From JADCRZ01 sp031399065 (lineage in GTDB: Bacteria > Bacteroidota > Bacteroidia > Chitinophagales > Chitinophagaceae): 64,000 nucleotides of DNA. The notes beneath the pieces were generated by a model. That model was not told the origin of the DNA. It was given only the letters and a program-made list of their open reading frames with translations, and did not search any database. The stretch lies in the NCBI GenBank assembly GCA_031399065.1, contig JANNOM010000007.1, positions 1 to 64,000 on the forward strand, written 5' to 3'. Of this stretch, positions 17,370 through 24,548 are shown one piece after another. Made by a program: the position numbers and the translations under genes. Positions within the stretch are counted from its first letter, which is position 1, and every line of letters starts with the position of its first letter.

Positions 17370-18723
17370 AGTGTCGTTGCCTCAGGGCACCCGGGATTTC
17401 GGACCGGAAACCGTCCGGAAGCGTACCTATATATTCGACACGATAAAGACGGTGTTCGAAAGGTATGGATTTCAGCCCCTGGAAACACCCGCCATGGAAA
17501 ATATGGAGACGCTGATGGGTAAATACGGGGAGGAGGGAGATAAGCTCATTTTTAAGATTCTGAATAACGGCTTAAACGATCCCAAAAACACCGGTAAAGC
17601 AAGGGAAGCCTTTGAAAAGGTAGTGCTGGGGAAAAATGATAAGAACCTTACCGAGCGGGCTCTGCGCTACGACCTCACCATACCATTTGCCCGTTACGTA
17701 GCCATGAACCACAGTCAACTCAGTTTCCCCTTTAAACGCTACCAGGTGCAGCCGGTGTGGCGGGCAGACAGGCCCCAGCGAGGCCGCTACCGCGAATTCT
17801 ACCAATGCGATGCCGATGTGGTGGGAAGCAGGGCACTTATTAACGAAGTGGAACTGGCAACTATATACGATACCGTTTTCCGGAAACTGGGCATAGCCGT
17901 GGAAATAAAACTGAACAGCCGTAAAATACTGGCTGCCCTGGCAACGCTCTGTGGCGGCGATGATAAAATGAGTAGTATCACGATCGCCATCGACAAGCTG
18001 GATAAAACGGGAATGGATAACGTAAAGGAAGAACTACTGCAGCGCGAACTCACTACTACACAGGTAAACACCATAGAGCAGTACCTTCATATCAGCGGCA
18101 CCAATGCCGAAATGCTGGCACAGGCCGCTCAATTGCTGGGTCATATTCCCTCGGGTAAAGAGGGTATAGAAGAAATAGCTTTTATACTGGACTATCTTCC
18201 CGGTACTGGTAGCTTGAAAGCAGACTTCACGCTGGCGCGCGGACTAAACTACTATACCGGCATCATCTTCGAGGTAAAAGCACTGGACGCTTCTATGGGC
18301 AGCATAGGCGGGGGTGGCCGTTACGACGATCTCACCGGCCTGTTCGGTGTACCCGGCGTACCGGGTGTCGGCATTTCCTTCGGTGTCGACCGTATCTACG
18401 ACGTAATGGAAGAACTGAACCTGTTTCCCGAAGATGTATATTCCGGCACGCGTGTGCTGTTTTTCAACCTGGGGGAAGCGGAAAGCAGAAAGGCATTTAC
18501 CCTGATGCAGTCCTTACGCGACAGAGGCATCGCCTGCGAACTTTACCCCGAGAACAGCAAATTCGACAGGCAATTTAAATATGCCGAAAAAAAGAAAATA
18601 CCCTTTGCCGTAATGATCGGCAGCAAGGAACTGGAAGCAGGAAATTGCACGGTTAAAGATTTGCGGACCGGTAAACAGGAGGTGCTGGGGTTTGAAGAGC
18701 TGTTGGCATTGGGATTCGAATAA
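17359..18723 (+). CDS. hisS: Histidine--tRNA ligase
   Basis: Class II aminoacyl-tRNA synthetase that charges tRNA-His, 454 residues. Class II motif 1 lies around LPQGTRDFGPETVRKR and the following helix. Motif 2 is QPVWRADRPQRGRYREFYQC. The His-specific block is ARGLNYYTGIIFE, and motif 3 begins at GGGGRYDDLTGLFG. The C-terminal anticodon-binding domain follows from about residue 360 (RVLFFNLGEAESRKAF). The start overlapping the phosphatase gene is supported because SLPQGTRDFGPE is the conserved N-terminus. Confidence 0.98.
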   Translation: MSSKVSLPQGTRDFGPETVRKRTYIFDTIKTVFERYGFQPLETPAMENMETLMGKYGEEGDKLIFKILNNGLNDPKNTGKAREAFEKVVLGKNDKNLTERALRYDLTIPFARYVAMNHSQLSFPFKRYQVQPVWRADRPQRGRYREFYQCDADVVGSRALINEVELATIYDTVFRKLGIAVEIKLNSRKILAALATLCGGDDKMSSITIAIDKLDKTGMDNVKEELLQRELTTTQVNTIEQYLHISGTNAEMLAQAAQLLGHIPSGKEGIEEIAFILDYLPGTGSLKADFTLARGLNYYTGIIFEVKALDASMGSIGGGGRYDDLTGLFGVPGVPGVGISFGVDRIYDVMEELNLFPEDVYSGTRVLFFNLGEAESRKAFTLMQSLRDRGIACELYPENSKFDRQFKYAEKKKIPFAVMIGSKELEAGNCTVKDLRTGKQEVLGFEELLALGFE

Positions 18724-18955
18724 ATGGATATCGGCATCAAATTTGAATATACTTAGATAGGTCGGTGCTATTGCCTTAGATGCCGTTTTTTCCTTTCTTT
18801 TTTTTGTTCGCCTCTCCTTCGTCTGTCGTTCGAATGGCATTTTTAACGAACAAATTACTCTTAAAATATCAGCCCGATTAAGAACTCTATTACATTTTGA
18901 TTTCAAGATATTGATTTATAATACTCGCCAAGCGTTTTCACCGCTCATGTAAAAG

Positions 18956-19504
18956 CATTCTAATTCCGGAATGGAATCGCTGTTTTTGCATGAAGCCATT
19001 CCCGGTCATCACTACCAGATCTCGCTGCAACAGGAAAATACCAGTCTGCCCAAATTCCGCCGCTTTAGCTGGTACGGAGCTTACGGGGAAGGATACGCGC
19101 TTTACTGCGAATCGCTCGGTAAGGACCTTGGACTATACACCGACCCTTATCAGTACATGGGAGCGCTGGGCGATGAAATGCATCGCGCCATCCGCCTGGT
19201 GGTAGACGTTGCCATGCATCAGAAAGGCATGACCCGCGAAGCGGCTATCAAATACATGATGGAAAACGAAGCCATCAGTGAACAGGGAGCCGTAGCGGAA
19301 ATCGAACGCTATATGGCGATACCCGGTCAGGCCCTTTCTTATAAAATTGGTGCGCTTAAAATAATGGAGCTGCGTGATAAGTACAGTAAACAACTGGGCG
19401 GCAAATTCAGCATTTCGGCATTTCACGAACAGCTGCTGAAAGATGGCTGTATGCCGCTGGCCATAGTGGAAAAGAAAATGGACGCCTGGGCGGCGGGGTT
19501 GTAG
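18956..19504 (+). pseudogene. 3' remnant of a DUF885 zinc-peptidase gene
   Basis: The frame from ATG 18971 encodes 177 residues starting MESLFLHEAIPGHHYQISLQ. This is the HExxxH-type core found about two-thirds into DUF885 family proteins, and it runs to a normal family C-terminus (CMPLAIVEKKMDAWAAGL). Full-length members are around 550-600 residues, so some 400 N-terminal residues, including most of the fold, are absent. In frame upstream only about five codons fit before a stop at 18950. The 230 bases before that show no related coding sequence. A truncated gene left by a deletion or recombination is the simplest reading; expression as a functional peptidase is unlikely. Confidence 0.8.
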
Positions 19505-19517
19505 ATAGTAGGATCAA

Positions 19518-19874
19518 TCAGGCAAGCAGCACTTCGGGGGCAATTCCCAGTTCTTTATGAAACATTTTAGCCAGTTCAAGGGTGAGCGGCTTCTTCCTGC
19601 TCAAGATGGCAGATACATACCCTTTTGAGCCTATCTTACCGACCAGGTCTTTGTTTTTCCATCCCCTTTCCTCCATTTTTGACCTGATGGCGTCTATAGG
19701 GTCTGGAACAGGAATCTTATAATGCAAATCTTCATACGCCTTAATGAGCAGCAATACTACTTCCAGAGTTTCTCCTTCAGGGGTATTGGGCCTGATCTTT
19801 TTTTCAAACATTACATCAACCCATTGCAAAGCCGCATTATATTCTTTTTTTGATTTTATCAGTTTTAGCTTCAT
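19518..19874 (-). CDS. higA: HigA-type antitoxin (XRE HTH)
   Basis: 118 residues. The C-terminal half is a helix-turn-helix of the XRE type (KMEERGWKNKDLVGKIGSKG, then VSAILSRKKPLTLELAKMF), and the N-terminal half is the helical region seen in HigA2-like antitoxins. It would bind and neutralise the HigB toxin encoded 5 bases upstream and repress the operon. The toxin-first order is typical of HigBA. Confidence 0.88.
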   Translation of the reverse strand: MKLKLIKSKKEYNAALQWVDVMFEKKIRPNTPEGETLEVVLLLIKAYEDLHYKIPVPDPIDAIRSKMEERGWKNKDLVGKIGSKGYVSAILSRKKPLTLELAKMFHKELGIAPEVLLA

Positions 19875-19879
19875 GGGGA

Positions 19880-20191
19880 TTATTTTCTTTTATGATCTAT
19901 AGAATGAACATCGGTTTTATCATATTGAGCGTGGGAACCAAACCATTTTACCTGGATGGCCCTGTATTCAAATACCATTCTTACCACCAGTCTGTATTTG
20001 TTTCCGCAAATATTAAACACCACTATGTCGTCTCCAACAATACTCACATTGCCATATGTCTTTTTTAATTCATTAAAATTCCTGAAATCTGATTTCACCA
20101 TTTCATGATACCATTCCTGCAAGGCCAGTGCAGCGTCGGGGAATTTTTTACAGTAATCAATTAACGTTCTCCGGGCAATAATGTTAAACAC
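19880..20191 (-). CDS. higB: HigB-type mRNA-interferase toxin
   Basis: About 103 residues of the HigB_toxin family (RelE/ParE-like fold), ribosome-dependent mRNA cleavage being the known activity. Family features: FNIIARRTLIDYCKKFPDA at the N-terminus, ALQEWYHEMVK, NFNELKKTYGNVSIVGDD, and VVFNICGNKYRLVVRMVFEY. The frame extends to a TTG at 20197, but TTG lies inside a promoter box (TACCTTTG, 20202-20195). The GTG at 20191 gives the normal HigB N-terminus, so the mRNA may be close to leaderless. No ATG is available near the start. Confidence 0.85.
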   Translation of the reverse strand: MFNIIARRTLIDYCKKFPDAALALQEWYHEMVKSDFRNFNELKKTYGNVSIVGDDIVVFNICGNKYRLVVRMVFEYRAIQVKWFGSHAQYDKTDVHSIDHKRK

Positions 20192-20194
20192 GGA

Positions 20195-20258
20195 CAAAGG
20201 TAAAAAAGTTTACTAATAGAAAACATTATAATTAATTGATAAGCCAAATTAATTATAA
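20195..20258 (-). promoter_or_regulatory. higBA promoter and likely operator
   Basis: A perfect 12-bp inverted repeat TTATAATTAATT (20226-20237) and AATTAATTATAA (20247-20258) with a 9-base spacer sits just upstream of a TACCTTTG -7 box (minus strand, 20202-20195). The position over the -33 region fits an autoregulatory HigA operator. It could in principle be a hairpin, but it lacks GC pairs and lies upstream, not downstream, of the gene. Confidence 0.6.
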
Positions 20259-20340
20259 AAAGTAGTTCTGAATAAAGTTAAAGAACCCTTTTTTCAATCA
20301 ACAATAAGTGTTATAATCACTTCCGCGAAGACTTCAAAAA

Positions 20341-21045
20341 CTATCCTATTTTCCCCGACTTCAATATGCGCATTGCTTTGTCCACATTGCAGGAATCTGT
20401 GGTTACCTGCCCTTTAACGCAGGCTTCTGCTTTGAAGCACAGAATGTAAGAGGAAGCCCCGGGCGGTATCTTTTGCATAAAAACGTGCGGACTAACATCT
20501 GCCAGTGCTTTTATGGGCATTGGCACCGGGATGGTAATGATGGTATTATTTATAAAATCGGGAAATAAAATAATAACGGTATTCTGAAACCCATCGATAT
20601 CCCTTTTTCTCCCCAGGAAACGGGTGCTGAACGTATAATTGATACTAATCTGCATGGTAGACGAAAGGGTATCTATATTTAACTCAACGAAAGGATACAT
20701 TAACCGGCGGGTAGGATAACTTTTATTAATATCTGCAATATCCATTTTATCAACGCTATAAGCTTCGCCATTCTTCTTTTGCCCGGCAAAATGCTTAACC
20801 AGGTACTGCCATAATAACCCCCCGGTAAAATTGGTGCGAAATGGCTGAAGGGCATCGTGTATCAGCTTTGCCGGAACATTGCTTGCCACCAAACGCTTGC
20901 CATGTTCTTTCATGGCATCATTAACTTCGGCTTTCGTCACCGATCCCCGGGCGGCTCTCACATGAGCCCCGTACGAATGGCTGTTTACTTTGGTGACACC
21001 TTTATATGTACCGGAGAAGGGAATATCTGTACCCAGTTTTGCCAT
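20341..21045 (-). CDS. Hypothetical protein
   Basis: 234 residues, no signal peptide or clear membrane helix. It begins MAKLGTDIPFSGTYKGVTKV and has a helical, basic N-terminal third (AEVNDAMKEHGKRLVASNVP) followed by a beta-rich half (LNIDTLSSTMQISINYTF, IITIPVPMPIKALADVS). I do not recognise the family with a known function. The short MAKL...(F/L)xGTxxGVT opening resembles a group of Bacteroidota proteins that often come with short tandem repeats, and such repeats do lie upstream here. It stands alone between the HigBA pair and the thiolase. Confidence 0.6.
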   Translation of the reverse strand: MAKLGTDIPFSGTYKGVTKVNSHSYGAHVRAARGSVTKAEVNDAMKEHGKRLVASNVPAKLIHDALQPFRTNFTGGLLWQYLVKHFAGQKKNGEAYSVDKMDIADINKSYPTRRLMYPFVELNIDTLSSTMQISINYTFSTRFLGRKRDIDGFQNTVIILFPDFINNTIITIPVPMPIKALADVSPHVFMQKIPPGASSYILCFKAEACVKGQVTTDSCNVDKAMRILKSGKIG

Positions 21046-21098
21046 CTTGATGAATTAGTCTAAATATACTAACATCCCTCCTATTCACAAAACACCCT

Positions 21099-21131
21099 TA
21101 TAGAGACCTTACAGAGACCTTATAGAGACTT
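21099..21131. repeat. 11-bp tandem repeat, three copies (set A)
   Basis: Three adjacent units TATAGAGACCT, TACAGAGACCT and TATAGAGACTT, differing at one position each. They lie about 55 bases upstream of the hypothetical gene starting at 21045 (minus strand). Confidence 0.85.
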
Positions 21132-21149
21132 TTTTCCATGATGCACCCA

Positions 21150-21182
21150 ATGTGCAAGGCATGTGCGAGGCCTGTGCGGGGC
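21150..21182. repeat. 11-bp tandem repeat, three copies (set B)
   Basis: Three adjacent units ATGTGCAAGGC, ATGTGCGAGGC and CTGTGCGGGGC. The sequence is different from set A but has the same 11-base period and copy number, 18 bases further on. Confidence 0.85.
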
Positions 21183-21230
21183 CTCAATAACGCTAATAAA
21201 AGGTAAGATGTAGGTGTAAGACCCCTTATA

Positions 21231-22439
21231 TCAGCTCATTCCTTCATACCTCTCAAAAATCACCGCCGCTCCCTGCCCCACACCCACACACATGGTAGCC
21301 AGGCCATAGCGGGCACCGGTGCGTTTCATTTCGTGCAATAGCGTGGTGGAAATGCGGACGCCACTGCAACCCAGGGGGTGACCGATGGCAATGGCACCGC
21401 CGTTTACATTTACTTTGGCGTTATCGAGACCCAGCTCCCGTATGCAGGCGATGGATTGGGAGGCAAACGCTTCGTTCAGTTCCACCAGGTCTATCTGGGA
21501 AGCCTCGAGGCCGGCACGCTCCAATGCTTTGCGGGAAGCGGGTACGGGACCAATACCCATGATGGAAGGATCTACCCCGGCTACCGCCATGGAAACAATG
21601 CGCGCCATGGGAGATAGCTGGTATTTGTTTACAGCCTCCTCACTGGCCAGTAACAGGGCCGCGGCACCATCGTTGATGCCGGAGGAGTTGCCTGCTGTAA
21701 CAGTACCGTCTTTGGCAAAAGCAGGCTTAAGGCCGGCCAGTTTCTCCAGCGTGGTAGGCCGTGGATGTTCGTCGGTGGAGAATATAAGCTGGTCTTCTTT
21801 ATTGGGGGTTATTTCTACCGGTATTATCTCGTTGTTCCATTTGCCGGCAGCTTTTGCTGCAGCGTATTTATGCTGGCTATTGACCGCAAAAACGTCCTGC
21901 TCTTCGCGGGAGATATTCCATTGCCTGGCTACATTTTCCGCAGTTTCCCCCATGCTGTAAGGATAATACATCTCTGCCAGCTTTTTATTGGTAAACCGCC
22001 AGCCGATAGTGGTGTCGTGTGTTTCCGTTTTGCGGCTGAAGGCGGCATCGCTTTTGGCCGTTACAAAGGGAGCGCGGGTCATGCTCTCCACGCCGCCGGC
22101 TATGTATAGTTCTCCTTCCCCGCACATCAGGGCGCGGGCGCAATCCATAATGGCCTGCAACCCGCTGGCGCAGAGGCGGTTAACGGTATTACCCGCCACC
22201 GATACCGGCAACCCTGCCAGCAGGGCGGCCATGCGGGCCACGTCCCGGTTATCTTCCCCGCTCTGGTTGGCGGCACCGGCAATAATATCTTCCACGGCAT
22301 TTAAGTCGATACCCGGGTTGCGCTGCAGCAGGGCTTTTATTACATGCGCCAGCAGATCGTCCGGTCGCACGGAACTCAACGCTCCCCCATATCTGCCAAT
22401 AGGTGTTCTTACGCAATCGATGATATATGCTGGTTTCAT
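21231..22439 (-). CDS. Acetyl-CoA acyltransferase, 3-oxoadipyl-CoA thiolase type
   Basis: 402-residue degradative thiolase. The nucleophilic Cys is in TVNRLCASGLQAI, the His in LVELNEAFASQ and GGAIAIGHPLGCSG blocks, and the second Cys in ATMCVGVGQG. The N-terminus (VRTPIGRYGGALSSVRPDDL) and TTIGWRF segment follow PcaF/PaaJ (3-oxoadipyl-CoA thiolase) closely, more than FadA. The open frame runs back to 22814, but the ATG at 22439 gives the family start, and upstream codons are antisense to rlmN. No other aromatic-degradation genes are nearby, so the substrate is uncertain. A second thiolase is at 55,917-57,098. Confidence 0.92.
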   Translation of the reverse strand: MKPAYIIDCVRTPIGRYGGALSSVRPDDLLAHVIKALLQRNPGIDLNAVEDIIAGAANQSGEDNRDVARMAALLAGLPVSVAGNTVNRLCASGLQAIMDCARALMCGEGELYIAGGVESMTRAPFVTAKSDAAFSRKTETHDTTIGWRFTNKKLAEMYYPYSMGETAENVARQWNISREEQDVFAVNSQHKYAAAKAAGKWNNEIIPVEITPNKEDQLIFSTDEHPRPTTLEKLAGLKPAFAKDGTVTAGNSSGINDGAAALLLASEEAVNKYQLSPMARIVSMAVAGVDPSIMGIGPVPASRKALERAGLEASQIDLVELNEAFASQSIACIRELGLDNAKVNVNGGAIAIGHPLGCSGVRISTTLLHEMKRTGARYGLATMCVGVGQGAAVIFERYEGMS

Positions 22440-22500
22440 AAGTGCAAAGAAAAGAAAAACCGGGGTAACTGCGCCCGGCGGCAGGCCCGATTTTAAATGG

Positions 22501-22508
22501 TACCTTTG
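22501..22508 (+). promoter_or_regulatory. -7 promoter box for rlmN
   Basis: TACCTTTG, an exact TAnnTTTG match, ends eight bases before the rlmN ATG. No good -33 TTTG was found upstream. The 76-base gap between the two divergent genes must hold both promoters. Confidence 0.45.
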
Positions 22509-22515
22509 CACCTCA

Positions 22516-23559
22516 ATGAAAACGGAGCATAAAAACATACGGCAGCTAAGCCTGGCCGAACTGGAGGAATATTTTGAGACACTGGGTGAAAAGAAATTCC
22601 GCGCCAGACAGGTATACGAATGGCTATGGCAGAAACATGCGCATAGTTTCGAAGCCATGAGCAATATCAGCAAAGAACTGCGCATCAAACTAAACGATAA
22701 TTTTTCCCTACCGGCATTAAGAGTGGACGCCACCCAGCACTCTGAGGACGGCACGCTTAAAAGCAGGTTTAAAACCCATGACGGCCACGCCGTGGAAGGC
22801 GTGCTGATACCCACCGATACCCGTTATACCGCCTGCGTATCTTCCCAGATCGGCTGTTCCCTCAATTGCAAATTCTGCGCAACGGGTTATATGGAAAGAA
22901 AAAGAAACCTGGATTTCGACGAGATATATGATGAAGTGGTACTGCTGAATCAGCAATCGGAACTTACCTACCATAAGAAATTAAGCAATATCGTATTTAT
23001 GGGCATGGGCGAGCCGCTGCTGAATTATAAGAACGTACTGAAAGCGATCGAGCGGATCACTTCCGAAGACGGACTGGCCATGAGTCCCCGGCGCATCACC
23101 GTTTCTACAGCCGGAGTTGCCAAAATGATCAAACAGTTAGGCGACGACAAAGTGCGTTTCAACCTGGCACTGTCCGTCCATGCAGCCAACGACATCAAGC
23201 GCAACGAGATAATGCCCATCAACGAATCCAACAACATTAAGGCACTCATAGAAGCCCTTAATTATTTTTACCAGCAAACCAAGAACGAGATCACTTTCGA
23301 ATACATCCTCTTTAAAGACTTCAACGACAGCACCCGCGATGCGGAGGAGCTCATAAAGATCTTCCGCCAGGTACCCGCAGACCTGGTAAACATCATCGAA
23401 TACAACCCCATCGACGCCGCCCGCTTCGAAAAACCCGAAGAAGAAAAAGTGGAGCGCTTCATGAACTACCTATCCAAGAACCGGGTGAATGCCAGGCTGA
23501 GAAGAAGCCGCGGCAAGGATATTGATGCGGCCTGCGGGCAGTTGGCGAATAAGGGGTGA
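22516..23559 (+). CDS. rlmN: 23S rRNA (adenine2503-C2)/tRNA(A37) methyltransferase
   Basis: Radical SAM enzyme that methylates C2 of A2503 in 23S rRNA and A37 in tRNAs. 347 residues from ATG 22516; the frame is open much further upstream, but that part is antisense to the thiolase gene. Seen: the FRARQVYEWLWQKH N-terminal block, the CxxxCxxC cluster in GCSLNCKFCATGYM, VFMGMGEPLLNYKNV, and the C-terminal Cys in DIDAACGQLA that forms the methyl-carrying residue. No adjacent partner gene. Confidence 0.97.
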   Translation: MKTEHKNIRQLSLAELEEYFETLGEKKFRARQVYEWLWQKHAHSFEAMSNISKELRIKLNDNFSLPALRVDATQHSEDGTLKSRFKTHDGHAVEGVLIPTDTRYTACVSSQIGCSLNCKFCATGYMERKRNLDFDEIYDEVVLLNQQSELTYHKKLSNIVFMGMGEPLLNYKNVLKAIERITSEDGLAMSPRRITVSTAGVAKMIKQLGDDKVRFNLALSVHAANDIKRNEIMPINESNNIKALIEALNYFYQQTKNEITFEYILFKDFNDSTRDAEELIKIFRQVPADLVNIIEYNPIDAARFEKPEEEKVERFMNYLSKNRVNARLRRSRGKDIDAACGQLANKG

Positions 23560-23943
23560 GGGTATAATTAGTAAAATTACTGATTGGGGGAGTAGTTATC
23601 CGAAATATTATTAGATAAGAGATTGATTATCAATATGAGATTTTGCCGCAACAATTTGGTCATACATTCAATTAAAATCTTTTTTCTATTTTCATATTAT
23701 TACAGCTGCCTTATTCTATTCTTATATTGATATGGTCGTTTTATGTCATCCTATGAGTCCGCTAATAAATTAATCTGATATTAATCTGCGTACCTGTTTG
23801 AACTAAATATTTATTTTCTTTATAGATGACTTTCATTTGACTAATCTATCTGAATTTCAGGGTAGCTAATTAACTGTACCCAAGAGTGTATATAACAGTT
23901 CACCATTATAAATTATAAATATATAGCTAATAAACACTTTTCT
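23560..23943. other. AT-rich intergenic gap before the RHS operon
   Basis: 384 bases without a supported gene. The composition is markedly AT-rich compared with rlmN, marking the left boundary of the RHS island. No exact TAnnTTTG box, hairpin terminator, tRNA or repeat was found; the promoter of the operon must be here but I cannot place it. Confidence 0.5.
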
Positions 23944-24540
23944 ATGACACCTTTCTATCAAAAAAACAGCTTGATCTATTCTATGTTATCAATCATTTTT
24001 CAAAGGTATCCTGTTCAGTATTACAAACTCCTATTATTAGTAATAGGGTTAAACCTGATAACGGAAAAGGGAGTTTCTCAAAAAAAAGCACTTCTGGCTT
24101 CAACCAAAATTGTAAAGGTGGGCTATCTAGAACCTTCAAGGGTAAGAAATGATTTTTCCAAATTTACTAAGGCTAAAGAAAAGCTAACGCATGAAAATAA
24201 AACAAATAAATATTCTTACGACTCAGCAGTTCAGGAGCTGGATAAACGAATTCTCGATAAGCTAATAAAGGATAGCCTAACAGGTGGTAAGGAGAAAAAC
24301 AAAATTCTTGATGAGGGAAACACTCAACGATCCAATCTGGAGAAACAGTATAAGCAATCACAACGTCTATTAAATAGCAAGCGGATTGCTCTCACGCAAA
24401 AATTTGAGGGTGAAATAAATGAAGCTATTAGCCTGGTAATTTCAGAAAATGGCCTAACAGATGTACAGGCTTTTCAGAAAGACACCTTGGGCAACCGAAA
24501 ATTAAATATAACAGATTTAGTTCTGAAGAAATTAAACTAA
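23944..24540 (+). CDS. OmpH/Skp-like periplasmic protein
   Basis: 198 residues. After an N-terminal hydrophobic segment (YYKLLLLVIGLNLITEKGVS) the sequence IVKVGYLEPSRVRNDFSKF parallels the KIGYVDxxRV start of the OmpH/Skp chaperone family. It continues as a long charged coiled coil (residues 70-155) and ends with a small beta/helix part (NEAISLVISENGLTDVQAF), as in that fold. Skp-like proteins hold unfolded outer-membrane or secreted proteins in the periplasm. The gene ends only 8 bases before the giant RHS gene, so a chaperone role for that product is plausible. The family call is by eye; identity is low. ATG 23944 may not be the true start. Confidence 0.65.
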   Translation: MTPFYQKNSLIYSMLSIIFQRYPVQYYKLLLLVIGLNLITEKGVSQKKALLASTKIVKVGYLEPSRVRNDFSKFTKAKEKLTHENKTNKYSYDSAVQELDKRILDKLIKDSLTGGKEKNKILDEGNTQRSNLEKQYKQSQRLLNSKRIALTQKFEGEINEAISLVISENGLTDVQAFQKDTLGNRKLNITDLVLKKLN

Positions 24541-24548
24541 ACTATCTT

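Noticed and set aside
18724..18955. Hidden N-terminal part of the DUF885 gene before the remnant
   Set aside because: All three plus frames contain stops and no residues similar to the family; the T-rich stretch near 18785 has no hairpin.
20221..20260. AT-only palindrome as a transcription terminator
   Set aside because: It lacks GC pairs, and it lies upstream of higB and beyond the start of the next gene, which favours an operator.
21988..22515. N-terminal extension of rlmN by 176 codons
   Set aside because: The extension lies antisense to the thiolase gene and has no rlmN-like sequence; the family start is at 22516.
22440..22814. N-terminal extension of the thiolase by 125 codons
   Set aside because: It is antisense to rlmN and low in complexity (Ser/Leu-rich); the thiolase N-terminus is at 22439.
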